A DNA stretch of 64,000 nt from Rhynchopus euleeides (GCA_963210315.1 OY723237.1:2542001-2606000); one strand, 5' to 3'. Shown: positions 46,518 through 56,977, numbered from the stretch's first letter. The notes: generated by a model from the sequence alone, not told the origin. Numbers and translations are program-made.

Positions 46518-49500
46518 ATGGACCGGGCTGCCACGAGGCTGCCGAGGGACGTGGACGATGAGGGCATGGACCAGGAAGAGGAGGGCGGTGCTGCTGAGAT
46601 GCTCCGTCGTGACGACAGCACAGTGGTCAGCGTGAAGCAGGAGGTGTGGCGGCGGGCCGTCAGCGTGCACATGGTGATCGCCATGGTGTGCCTGTTGGGC
46701 GTTGTGCTGAGCGTCACGAGCTCGGAGATGCTGGGGACGACAGCGTGCGACATGGCTATCGATGACACGCGGCGCACCATGGACAACGCCACCAACGCCT
46801 TAGGGAAGTCCGCCACCGATTCGCTCGACAAGGTGTCGGGGGATCTGCTGGGTGCCTCGCAGGTCGGCATGGCAGGCATGCTGCAGATGTTCCTCTCTGA
46901 GGGCCTGAAGGAGGCGAACGGCCTGCGCCACACCGTCACCACCTTCCTGCAGGACGTGCCGAAGAACGAGTCGGAGTGGCTCTGGCACGGCGCCCCTGCG
47001 CTGTGGCACCAGTCCGTCACCCTGCTGGAGGACTCCCCCGTGCTGGCGTTGGGCACCTACACCGACACCATGGGGCTGCTCTACTTCATGTCGGGCGGGA
47101 AGCTTGCGCTCTACCTTCTCGACGACGCACGCCCCAACAACAGCTTTTTCGGCTACGCCTTGCCGGATGGGACGGGTCGGGAACAAGCCCGCATCCCAAC
47201 GACGACAACTGCGGGCCGCCTGCGGACCACGAGCTTGGCAAACACAACGTACCTGCCCTTCCAGCAGCTGAAGTTCAGTGGGCTCGTTCCCGTGGGCACT
47301 GGGGTGGGCATGGTGCTGGTTGAGAAATTCCGTGACAGGGCAGGCGTGCACCGCTACATTGCAGCCAGCATGTACATGCGCCTCTCGAAAATCCAGACGT
47401 ACGTCACAGACATGGCGCAGACAGGGGAGGGGTCCGTCCCGCGGGTGTTCCTTGTCGTCGCCAGCTGCTGGCTTGCAGATGCCAAGCGTGCCCTGGGTCT
47501 GGAGCTGCAGGAGTACGACGAACAGACTGGGTACGCCACCGCCGTGTCGCACGGCGAATGCACGGAGGAGTTTATCGGAGTGAACACCATGACAGGCCGC
47601 ACGGGCCCGCAGAACCGCATCGTCCCCGCCGTCAACGTGAGCGATCCCTACATCAGGGGCATCGCTGTGTCGCTTGATGGCGACTACGCCAGCTGCGTGG
47701 GGCGGCACCGCAGGGTCACCCTGACCATCAACGGCACCGACGAAGACCATTTTGTGGGTGCACAGCGCATCACCTTTGCGGACGCAGGGCTCGACTGGTG
47801 GGTGGTGATGTCTGTCGACGCGCTGTCCATCTTCGGAGAGGTCGACGCAAGCCGCGAAGCGGTCACCATGCAGATTGAGGAGGAGAAGGGGCGCGTGGCT
47901 GAAGACGTCAGAACCAACCGCAACATCGCACGGGGTATCGTCGTGGTCGTCGGGTTTGCGATCATCCTCGGCAGCTTCTACGTGTCGTACATTGTGGTGC
48001 GCCCCATCAAGGCGCTGCAGGAGAAGATGATGCGCGTGGCCAACATGGAGCTGGCAGGCCTCGACCTGCAGGCGACATCCCTGTTCTACGAGGTGTACCG
48101 CATGCAGACAGACTTCCGCCGTATGGTGGAGAACCTGGTGGAGTTCCGCGCCTACGTCCCGCTGGCCGTGCTGGAGGGGTCGGGGGCTGGGGACAGCATG
48201 AAGCAGCGCACAGTGCCGCCACCCACAGGGAACGTGACTATCCTGTTCACCGACATCAAGGGCTCCACAGAGCTGTGGCGCCGCAGCCCGGCTGACATGA
48301 ACACAGCCATGGAGACCCACAACGAGGAGATTCGTGCGGCCTGTGCCGACCACGGCGGGTATGAGGTGAAGACCATCGGCGACTCCTTCATGATCTCCTT
48401 CTCCTGCCCGGTGGCGGCGGCGCAGTGTGCGTTGGACATCCAGTCGCGTCTGCGCAAGCGGCGCTGGCCCTCGCCCCTGATGCTGCCGGAGGCAGGGCTG
48501 GTGGTGCGCATCGGGATCAACACCGGCCCCACCATCGCCGAGAAGAACCCTGTGACGGGGCGTGTGGACTACCGTGGCAGCACCGTCAATCTGGCCTCGC
48601 GTGTGGAGGGCAAGGCGCTGTCGGGCACCGTGTGTGTCACATCCGATACCTTCGCGCAGATCAAGGGTGACCTGCAGCAGCTGGGCAGCCCTGCCGTGTC
48701 GAACCTGGGTGTGCAGGAGATCCGTGGGCTGGATGGTGGGTACCTGCTCCACCTGATGGTGCCCAGCCACCTGAGCAAGCGCTTCAGTGATGCGGAGACC
48801 GACTGCGAGTGCCGGCAGGCGGAGGGGGCGCGGGTCAACTTCAGCGGCGTGCAGACCGACACAACGCCGTCTAGGTCCAGCAGGTCGAGCGGGTCCTCGC
48901 TCGAGAGCAACACCACCAAGCAGCGCAGGCAGGACCTGAAGGGGAAGACCGCTCTCCAGGTGACGCGTGGGGGTGTGACTGTCGCTGTCTGCCGCTTGGT
49001 ATGTGCCGCCGTTGCCACTGCTTCTCGCCAGGGTTGGTGGGGGTTGTGATATGGTGTGGTGTGGCTTTCCTGGTGGGCAACGTGTCGGGCCGCCCCTACC
49101 CCGATACCATCCGCCCCCCCCACAGAATGAAAGCCGGAGTGACGGGAAGACGTTCGACAACAGCAACATCATGGTGAGGTCTGCTGTGGAGGCCGCGCAT
49201 GCCACGGGAGGCGTAGTGGGCAACGTGTCGGGCCGCACCCTCACCGTGGTGTGGAACGCATCGAAGCGCTGCTCCATGCACAGCACCGCAGCACTCACCT
49301 TTGCGCAGGAGATGAAGAACCTGAAGTACATGCTGCAGGTCGGCCTCAGCACTGGCACCATGCTGCACGGCAATGTCGGAACACGTGCCAGCCGTTTCCC
49401 AACGGCCATCGGCCTGCCGCTCGATGCGGCTGAGGCAATGACGGACCACGCGCGCATGTTCGGTGTGTACTGTCTCTACGCAGACTGCACGGCAGACAGC

Positions 49501-50268
49501 CGCCTGCAGTCGGAGGCGACTGTGCGCTCCTGCGTGCGTCTGGTGGACATCTGGCTCGAGGCCTCCCGCAAGCGCCAGGCCCGCATCTACGAGGTGTGTC
49601 TGGAGCGCCTGCAGAACGCCATCCAAGGCTGGGCAGGCGCCATGACGAGCACCTCTACCGGCCCTCAACTGGACCTCGAGCGCCACACGCGTGTGACTGA
49701 GGCAGCCATGCGTGGGGGGGAAGGCCTCAACGAGCTGCGCCAGCTCGCCGCACAGGACCCCAGCGACAGGGTGCTTGAGGTATGCCCCTCTTCCCCACCC
49801 GTGCCTTGCCGCGTTGCGGTGTGGTCTTCTGTTCCCTGCATGGTCATAGAGATGTCTGCCGCACGCACGAATCGCTTGCGGAGCACATGAGGTTGAGTGT
49901 CACTGCGATCTGCGCTGTTTTGTTTATCGTGTTCGCATTGATCCACAACACACCATCCCCCTTCCTCAGCGCGTGCTGGAGATGATCACCTATTCCAAGC
50001 CGACGGCGGGCTACCGGTGCCAGGTCTTGTTTACCAAAGTGCCGGTTGCAGCTGACTACGAGTCTATCGGTGGGTGTGTCGTCGCCTCGAAGTGATGAGT
50101 GATGTGTGCCACACTGGCCAGGAATGGGCTGCAGTGCCGTGTAACAGCTGCGCAGCCTGTTCTTTCTTTCTCTTCCTTCATCCCCGAGGGTGTGTTGCGT
50201 GCTTTCCCTTGACGCCTACCGACCCCCAAGCAGCGGTGCCGCTGGCCCATGTGGCCTCGGCGAACTAA
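46518..50268 (+). CDS. Receptor-type adenylate cyclase, copy 4 (4 exons)
   Basis: Exons 46518-48959, 49126-49779, 49970-50069, 50234-50268. The protein is the same as copy 3 (Gly73, Thr823, Ser867) without that copy's two silent changes. Although its unit took several transposon hits, none touches the gene or the 1 kb upstream. Confidence 0.85.
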
Positions 50269-51851
50269 ATGGCGCAGCTACGTGGTCAACAAATCAAACA
50301 ACCAGGAAGTATTTTTCTGGCAGCCCATGCTCCGACATCATTACACACAAATCATACAGAACAATGTTTTCATCCCGGGGCAGTCGAAATCCACGACGAC
50401 ACCCACGTTCGAAATACATTCATACCGGCAGCCTATACGCAATAACAGGCCTGATGTCCGTGACTGCCCACACGAGCGAGTTGTACTGGGCACGGCGAGA
50501 CCAAGAAACAGATCGCGCTGTGGTTTTGTGTCTAATTCCACTGCACCCCGCCTCCCTGCTAACATCCCTCCACGACTGTTGATCTTTCCTCTTGTTGTTG
50601 TGATGCGATGTGTCAGTGTGTGGCCTGCATAGCGGCCCCAGCTCTGGGGTGTGTGGGGGCCGTGTGCGGATCAACGACTTGCCCAAGGGCTGGGTGTGCG
50701 CTTTCTGTCCACGCCAAGTGGATACTACAGCGCCAGCCTTCGCCCACTCATTACCAGGATCTTGTACCACCAATTGCCCTTTGTCAAAGCCTGACCGCTC
50801 GTGCTTTCATTTTCTCTTTCCTTTTTCCGAACCGGTCGATCATTTTACACGTCGTACGTTTCATAATTTTATATATTGTCTTGATGGGGGACCGTCGTCC
50901 GAAGGTTCAGAAAAGTGCGTCGCCCTTCCAAAATATGGCGCCGCACTTGACACTTGACGCAGAGAAGTGCCTGAGGATGTCCTCCACCACAGTGCGCGGT
51001 TTCTTTTTCGGTTTTGTTGACTTCCTGTTGGTGTTTCCAAGGAGCCCTTTTGTTCCGGATGGGTCTCCTGAGGTGGTGCCACACACTAGGTTGTTTTGCG
51101 GCAGGGTTGCTGAACGCAGCCGACACGATCCATGCCGTGGGCAACACATTCTGTGTTTGTGGCGTCCCATCTCAACAAACTCTTGTACCAGGCCCCAGTC
51201 CCTGCCATGCGCTTGTTTCCGACACTTGCCCTTGGTGTGAACAATTGTATTGTGGACGAAACTAAAAGAGTGGGTCGGGACCGGGCCATTTCCCCTCTAC
51301 ACTCTGTGCTCCCAGGCTGCTCCAGACGACCAGAAGGCGGCAGCCGAAGGTCGGCAACCAAGCCAAGGAGACACCGCACGACACCCACCCACCCCGGTAT
51401 CATTCCATCACCTTTTTTGCGATCTCCCCGTTGACTTTTGTGCTGCTGGCCCTCCTCCCCAGACGACAATCAAGGCGGCGTTGCAACAATGAACTTTGCA
51501 ACAATGAGAAATGTGATGCACTGTCGTAGCCACTTGCCCCCTGAACGAAAAGACCAAAGGGGGCGAAAGGTGGCACCATCCCTCACACCTGACACCCCTC
51601 CCTTCCTTAAAATGGTTCGAAGCGGCGACGCTTCCGCACGTGTGTGGTAGGTCGTGCCCAGTGGAGGTATTCCAAAAGAAGGGAATGCCACGGTGGGTCG
51701 TGCCTTGTGCTTGCGGAGCACGGTAGTCATCGTTAAGTGATCACCTGTATCGCTTTCGGCACCGTGACGAGGGAGCGTGTTTCAATAATAAACCCCCCCC
51801 CTGTATAATGTTAAATAACGCGTAATATTAAATAGCGCATAATATTAAATA

Positions 51852-52030
51852 CACGGTGGACTCCAGCGGCCCTAGCGGGAGTCTGGGAGCGGGAGTCTGA
51901 GAGGGTGTCAAAGACTCCCGCTAGCGGGAGTCCAGACTCCCGCTAGCGGGAGTCTATACTCCCGCTAGGGGGAGTCTGACTCCCCCTAGCGGGAGTCTTT
52001 TCACCTATTTTCATCCATTTTTCCCATGAT
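51852..52030. repeat. Left long terminal inverted repeat of CACGGTG element
   Basis: An 18-bp end, then alternating AGCGGGAGTCTGAC/GACTCCCGCT palindromes, then AAAATAGGTGAAAAG in inverted sense. These subterminal palindromes are likely transposase sites. Confidence 0.8.
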
Positions 52031-53126
52031 ATAGTTACAGTCTACTGGCATGGGGGGTAAAATCATGCGGGGGGAAGGTGGAAGAGGGATGGGGAGGGGC
52101 TTGTTTTGCTTCTGTCAGTTTCCCCGGACTCTGGACTACCTACCTATCCTCCTGGTAGCGGCTGCACCTGCGGAGGTGAGCGGTTAGAATTTGAGGTGTC
52201 AAAGTGCGGCCGTCGCCTGTCGTAGTTGTGTTACACCTTGGGCAAGACAAACCATCCTGCAGGCTTTCCTCATCTTCTTCGTCAGAACTGTCATCCCCCT
52301 CCTGCTGTGCGCGTTGGTCAAGCGTGCTCAAAGTCGCCTCGGATGACACGAATGGTGTGAAAGTCGCCCCCAGCGGGATTGGCATTTTGCACAAGCAGAG
52401 CGATAATTTGCGGTGTCCTTCGGGGAACCGGAACAGGAAGTAGGGCGCGCTGCTGGGTTCAACGAAGTCCTGTGTGTTGCAGTGCACAAACCCCTTCTGC
52501 AGCTGTGTCAACTGTGTGCAAAGAACATACACAGCCAATCTATGAGCGTGTCGGGTGTGCAGACACGGACACAGAATGACTTCTCTATACCCGAGGATCC
52601 CGTCCTGCGACAGGTGCGCAACCTTCCAAGGCATGCCCGATTCGCGCCGCTTCTCTTCTGCCATTGCAAGATCTCTCTCGTAAGTTGCGGAGCTGGCGAT
52701 TGTAACGGCATCTTTCTTGCGATGTCCGTTCTCTGCTTCTTCAAATTCGTCGTTGTTCTGCAGAGGCACTGCATCTTCTGGAGCCCACCAATGATGGAGA
52801 CTGTGTACGTAGGCATTGCGCGTTGATCCCTTTTCGGCATGCTCCATCAACCAGTGAAATATATGCCCTGAGATCCGAGCACGCAAGAAGGGAATCCGGG
52901 CTGACTCATCCTTGCATCCCCAGAAGCGCCAGGGGATGTCTGCATACCGGAAATGCATGAGGTCTGCAAGGGAGACAAAGAGGTAGCGGAACAAGCCCTT
53001 GTAGGTGGTGTCCTGTGACATGGCAAGCACGACCTTCCGGAACTGAGCACCTGTCCCATTCTGCGACACATTCAGTGCAAGGTTTGTACAGGTCTTGTCG
53101 AATATTTTTTTTGTTGTCTCATCCAG

Positions 53127-54324
53127 CAGGGTATAAGATAGACTTTTTTTCTGGCGCCGTTTTCCGGTTTTTCTGGTTTTGAAAATTTTTCGCGCGCGCC
53201 TTCGGCGCGCGCGACCCGCGCAAACCCTCCCAGAATCTGAGAGGGCCCAGTGCCTGCGCGCGTCCTGTCGTACTGAGGCTGCTTGGTGGGGCAGGCGCAG
53301 CAGCTGCTTTGAAAGTTTGGACTCTCGGCCAAAAAACCGGTCTGGTGCAATGTTTTTACGCAGGGGGGTCTGGGGGGCGGAGCCCCCCAGCCGCCGGAGG
53401 CCACGGTAGTGAACATCTGTTCCCTACAGTCTGGATTCGCTTGTAAGTAGGAAGGCTTCACTGTATCGCAGCCCGGCCAGCAGGAGATCACTGGTCCTTG
53501 AGGGTTCAACCTTCAGGGTGGAGGAGGACGTGGGAGCGACCACTCGTGACAGGTGTGCGTTGTGGGTGGAGTGGATGCACGGCAGACCTTGTCATGGCCA
53601 AAGGGTCCACGAGATCTCCGCCACGTAGAGCCTAGACGAGAGTTTTCGAGGAGATGGGCACCTAGCTGTGACGACAGGCAACAAACAAATCTCATCTGTT
53701 AGTTGCCCCCAATAGGCTTGGCGACCTTCAAGACTGCTTGAAAGTCGTTCGTGTTCTCGTCTCAGCCCTCCAGACAAGCAGATCTGTCTCGAGTTGGTGG
53801 GCTGTCGCCATGTATTCGATGGCACCGAGTGACGCTGCACAGAGGCAGACGACACGGTGAACTCCAGCGGAGGTTACCCTACCTCCGCTGGAGTACACCG
53901 TGTCTCCCATGAGTCTCAACTAGCGGGAGTCTGAGCGTAAACTAGCTGGAAAATAGACTCCCGTCTCCAGTACAGACTGCAGTCTTAGACTCCCTCTTAG
54001 ACATGGTGGCTGGAGTCCACCATGTGTGCACCTTCAAAACAGAAGAGACCTGCATGACGAGGGCATCACCACCCACCGGGCCACCCGCTAGGTCCATTTT
54101 TTCTTCTCCGCTTCTCTGCCTTCTTTGGACTATTTGGGCTCTGTGCGGATCACGATGGGGTCACTTTCTATTTTTTTATGGCGTTTTTTCTGACTGTTTT
54201 ACTGTCCCAAAGTCACAAAAAAACCGCCAAAAATGAGACCGACCTTTTTTTTTTTCTCCAGAAAACCGGGAACCGGGAAACCCTGGTTTTGAAAACCGGA
54301 AAACCAGACCTATCTTATCCCCTG
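53127..54324. mobile_element. Nested 1,198-bp element in the transposase gene
   Basis: Inverted ends CAGGGTATAAGATAG / CTATCTTATCCCCTG (14 of 15), continuing imperfectly as CTGGTTTTCCGGTTTTC. The flanks are a 9-bp duplication, CTCATCCAG on the plus strand (53118-53126, 54325-54333). A 9-bp duplication is the habit of Mutator-like elements, so a MULE-type origin is likely, but no transposase is inside. It contains a GC palindrome (about 53189-53213), a GGGGGGCGGAGCCCCCC stem-loop (53374-53390) and a cluster of CACGGTG-type ends (53851-54028). The minus-strand frame at 53072-53509 is not supported as a gene. Confidence 0.8.
53851..54028. repeat. Cluster of CACGGTG-type ends inside the nested element
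   Basis: 53853-53902 is a 50-bp unit made of two facing CACGGTG ends 14 bp apart. AGCGGGAGTCT and GACTCCC words follow, and at 54002-54026 a diverged CATGGTGG...TCCACCATG pair. All resemble the termini of the surrounding 4.7-kb transposon. They look like the remains of one or two miniature derivatives, without a clear TA duplication. Confidence 0.6.
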
Positions 54325-55310
54325 CTCATCCAGTACCCTGATCAGCCGCATGGCGAGCCCCTTGCAGTCATGGAGTGCTGGGGTGACGTAGCGGGCATTG
54401 GGAAGCACACCTGCCAAGAGGGAGGGGTAGCCAGCCTCTTTCATCTCAGAGAGAGTCAGGTGCGGGTATCGATGCACCTGTTGATACCAGCGTTCTTCTG
54501 GGATGTCGCACAGTGAGCATCGGTGCCCTCGCCCCCCGCATCGCCTCATTGTTGCCCACTGCTCAGCATGGTCGGCGGTTATTCTTGCTATGGACACACT
54601 CGCGACATGCACCCCTCGGAAGATTTTCGCTTTGTGCAGCCTCATGATCTGTTGCAGCAACGCGTGATTTTGGAACAGCTTGTGATCACCTTTCGGAAGG
54701 TCTGAGAAAGTAATACCCGGCGCAGTCATCGTGTTTTCGGGATTGATGACCCCGAGAGACAGACGGACACGTGCGTTATCGGAACGTAATGAATTACGTG
54801 GCGTGTATCCGTCCGTGTACATGACGCCGAGAAGTGGCACGCTACACTGCATTGTCGATGATTCTCCCGCCTCTTCTTCGAGGAACTCAAATGCCCCGAG
54901 CAAACCACGGGAAAGGCGCCATTCAACACGTTCGCAGGCAGGCTTCTCCATTTCGCGGAGTCGCTTTCGTGACACACCCAGGTTCTCACCAACACGCTCC
55001 TTATGAAGCTGGTTGACCTTGGCGAGTGTCCGTTGAGACATCCGAAGGGCATGCCGGTTGGCAGCAAGAGTCTCCCCGACACTCTTCGCTTCATTTGCAT
55101 TCGACATGGTTCGATGGCATGGGTCTTGAAAATACCCCCTGTGACACCTGTGAGAGCGAGTGTGAGTGGAGCCGAATAAGGTTGCAACACACACACCACG
55201 TCAGATGTAGCCAAGCGAAAAAACTGTCGATGTTTTGGAGTGTGGGGTTTGTGGCTTCCATGACAGTCTGATCATTCAACTTCCGCAGGCTGATGCACAG
55301 CCAGCTTCCC

Positions 55311-56312
55311 TCAGAGGGTGTCCATGTCGTCCTCCTCCACTGTGATGGCCTGCGGGATGCTCGGAGGGGCTTCTTCCTCTGTGTCGGGGACCTCAGGCTG
55401 TGCGAGGTCGATCCCCAGCAGGTCCTTGTACCTCCCCACGGTGGAGGTGTTGGCCTGGCCTGAGCCGGTCACCGTGGCGCGGGGCTGTTCCAAAGGAACG
55501 GTGACCTTCCACAGGGCCAACTGCCCCTCCACCTGCTCGCAGGTGATGGGCTCGCCATCGGCAGGGCTCCTGGGGAGGAAATAGGTGGCGGTGTATGTGC
55601 CGCTGGGGATTGTCGAACCCTCGTGGACCACGCGAAGACACGTCAGCGACACCTGCAGGCCTGTCACTGAAAACTCAACCCGGGTCAACAGCCCCTCGAG
55701 CATCACCACATGCACGTTGGCTGCCCCAGGCAACGGGGTGACCACCGGGAAGTGCTGCATCACATTCTTCGTCGTAGTATCCTCCTCCTGCTGCACGGCA
55801 GTGTACACGTTGTTCATCTCGACCTCCTTGTAGGCCGGGGCAAGCGCAGCAAGGACCCGCTGGTACAGCGGATTCTTCTTGTGGCCCTCCTCCGCCCAAG
55901 CCAAGGGCATCTTTGGCTTGAGGGTGACACCCACCAACTTGGTGTCTTGCACCTTCCCGCGCTTCACCTCAACCCTGTAGGTGGCGGGGAGGGTGCCGTC
56001 CTTCTGCATCATCTCGACCTCCCTCACAGCGAGCTTGTCCATGTCAGGGAATACGGCGGTGATGGCGTTGGCCACCTGGGGGCTGTGCTTGTTGATCTCC
56101 TTGCCGGTCAACACCGTTGCTAGGAGCCTTCTAATGGATCCCAGTGTCAGCACACTTCCCCCTTTTTTAACGAGGAAGGCCGTGCAAAAATCAGCCACAA
56201 TGTTCGTCGCCTCCGCAGCCTCGGGACTCTCTGCGCTCTTCTTCTTCTTACTCGACTTCGCCGCCGGCTTCGCTGCCACCTTCACTGCCGGCTTCGTTGT
56301 CGTCTTCCCCAT
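55311..56312 (-). CDS. Accessory protein of the CACGGTG element
   Basis: 333 aa from an ATG at 56312. The first 35 residues are Lys/Ala-rich (KPAVKVAAKPAAKSSKKKKS), a likely nuclear or DNA-binding tail. Residues 36-110 look helical (VADFCTAFLVKKGG, IRRLLATVLTG). The rest is a beta-rich region, and the C-terminus is acidic (EEDDMDTL). No known domain is recognised; it is not a kelch protein, so it offers no RAG2 parallel. It lies 203 bp upstream of the transposase on the same strand and is intact, so the pair may have acted together. The function is unknown. Confidence 0.7.
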   Translation of the reverse strand: MGKTTTKPAVKVAAKPAAKSSKKKKSAESPEAAEATNIVADFCTAFLVKKGGSVLTLGSIRRLLATVLTGKEINKHSPQVANAITAVFPDMDKLAVREVEMMQKDGTLPATYRVEVKRGKVQDTKLVGVTLKPKMPLAWAEEGHKKNPLYQRVLAALAPAYKEVEMNNVYTAVQQEEDTTTKNVMQHFPVVTPLPGAANVHVVMLEGLLTRVEFSVTGLQVSLTCLRVVHEGSTIPSGTYTATYFLPRSPADGEPITCEQVEGQLALWKVTVPLEQPRATVTGSGQANTSTVGRYKDLLGIDLAQPEVPDTEEEAPPSIPQAITVEEDDMDTL

Positions 56313-56409
56313 TTTTGTGAATCAGGTCTGCGAGCTGGGATGGGTGGAAACGTCCGTTTGGTGTGTGTGTGTGTGGCTGTACTTCAGTGACGAGTGCCAC
56401 ATTGCATAG

Positions 56410-56568
56410 GTATCATGGGAAAAATGAGTGAAAATAGGTGAAAAGACTCCCGCTAGGGGGAGTCAGACTCCCGCTAGCGGGAGTATAGACTCCCGCTAGC
56501 GGGAGTTGGACTCCCCCTAGTTGAGACTCCCGAAAAGGGTTACCCTACCCCCGCTGGAGTTCACCGTG
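56410..56568. repeat. Right long terminal inverted repeat of CACGGTG element
   Basis: The inverted counterpart of 51852-52030, with the same order of palindromes, ending GGGTTACCCTACCCCCGCTG and then GAGTTCACCGTG. Confidence 0.8.
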
Positions 56569-56596
56569 TATGACGCATAATATTGAATATAACGCA

Positions 56597-56598
56597 TA
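56597..56598. other. Empty target site of the 1,302-bp element
   Basis: In unit five, AACGCA is followed by a single TA and then ATATTAAATAACTCG. In units 1-4 the same flanks are separated by the element with one TA on each side. This fixes the element boundaries to the base and shows a clean 2-bp duplication. Confidence 0.9.
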
Positions 56599-56622
56599 AT
56601 ATTAAATAACTCGTAATATTAA

Positions 56623-56777
56623 CCCTTTAGACATCGGGGGGGTACGATTTAGAAGGCCCAAAAACCGGAATTCTGGCCACTTTGCCCAGTAAGCAATTTT
56701 CTACTACACCAAAATCGGAATTTTTTTTCATGGTGAAACGCGTTGTTTCAGAACGATCCGAGAATCGACTTTTTTTT
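56623..56777. mobile_element. piggyBac-like element, 5' fragment
   Basis: The first 155 bp (CCCTTTAGACATCGG onward, TTAA in front) remain. The rest is missing where the split-repeat retrotransposon begins, and it does not resume after that element. Confidence 0.75.
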
Positions 56778-56977
56778 ATACCATCCAAAACACAGCGCAG
56801 CTGTGTATTGGAGGAAATACGATACGAGAAGGACTGGCGTCATTACCTCTGTCATGGTTTCCATTTCTTCGTGCTCCACCACACCTTCTGTACTTCAGAC
56901 AACACAAACACACAACACACGGTCGTGAGATTTGTGCAGAGGAGTGGTGGAAGCGGTCAACAAAACATTCCTTTTTC
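56778..56977 (+). repeat. Split repeat A1 (200 bp)
   Basis: Nearly identical to A2 at 62527-62726 (ATACCATCC against ATACCTTCC at the start). It probably holds the promoter and the recombination site for the circular intermediate. Confidence 0.9.

Larger units (their letters stand above)
35169..51851 (+). repeat. Tandem unit, copy 4, enlarged by insertions
   Basis: The same unit stretched to about 16.7 kb by insertions at 37208-38493, 39165-41884 and 42035-44480. The last replaces about 0.65 kb of the fold-back element. The unit ends where the CACGGTG element begins at 51852. Order and sequence outside the insertions match copies 1-3. Confidence 0.93.
52140..55107 (-). pseudogene. RAG1/Transib/CMC-like transposase, split by an insertion
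   Basis: The 5' part runs from ATG 55107 to the TAG at 54310; the 3' part resumes at about 53126 and ends at 52140. Both meet at the duplicated CTGGATGAG in the same frame, so one protein was interrupted. The 5' part has YTDG (D99), ITADH (D179), a CSLC zinc pair (C197/C200) and PALHDCKG (244-250). The 3' part has QNGTGAQFRKVV, HSLHHWW, an EFEEAENGHRKK segment, then an acidic stretch and a C-x2-C...H-x4-C tail. In RAG1 the same order is found: DGMGD, ADESDH, CTLC, ALHCDIGN, RMNGNFARK, then E962 in SEGNESGNK. I infer D99, D179 and a Glu of the EFEEAE segment as the catalytic triad. This is judged by eye, not by alignment. As it stands the gene cannot give a full transposase. Confidence 0.55.
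51852..56568 (-). mobile_element. 4,717-bp transposon with CACGGTG termini
   Basis: Ends CACGGTGGACTCCAGCGG and, inverted, CACGGTGAACTCCAGCGG (17 of 18), flanked by TA (51850-51851, 56569-56570). Units 1-3 show the unoccupied AAATATGACG. The inverted ends continue for roughly 160-180 bp through repeated CTAGCGGGAGTC palindromes (51872-51995, 56442-56540) and TTTTCACCTATTTTCA. It carries two genes on the minus strand: an accessory protein and a transposase with RAG1/Transib/CMC-like landmarks. CAC ends are an established trait of those superfamilies and of V(D)J signals. Transib makes 5-bp duplications and Mirage-type elements 2-bp, so the TA points nearer to CMC. The transposase is broken by a nested element, so this copy is now non-autonomous. 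Confidence 0.8.
56571..56777 (+). repeat. Stub of a fifth tandem unit
   Basis: After the CACGGTG element the AT repeat resumes (TGACGCATAATATTGAATAT). It runs without the 1,302-bp element straight into the first 155 bp of the piggyBac-like element, then is cut by the retrotransposon at about 56778. The unit does not resume beyond that retrotransposon. Confidence 0.9.

Noticed and set aside
53072..53509. 145-codon minus-strand frame joined to the transposase
   Set aside because: It lies mostly within the nested element and is in a different frame from the transposase continuation.
51852..56568. Direct assignment to Transib or a RAG1/RAG2 locus
   Set aside because: The duplication is 2 bp rather than 5 bp, there is no kelch partner, and no alignment was run, so only a broader RAG1/Transib/CMC-like label is given.
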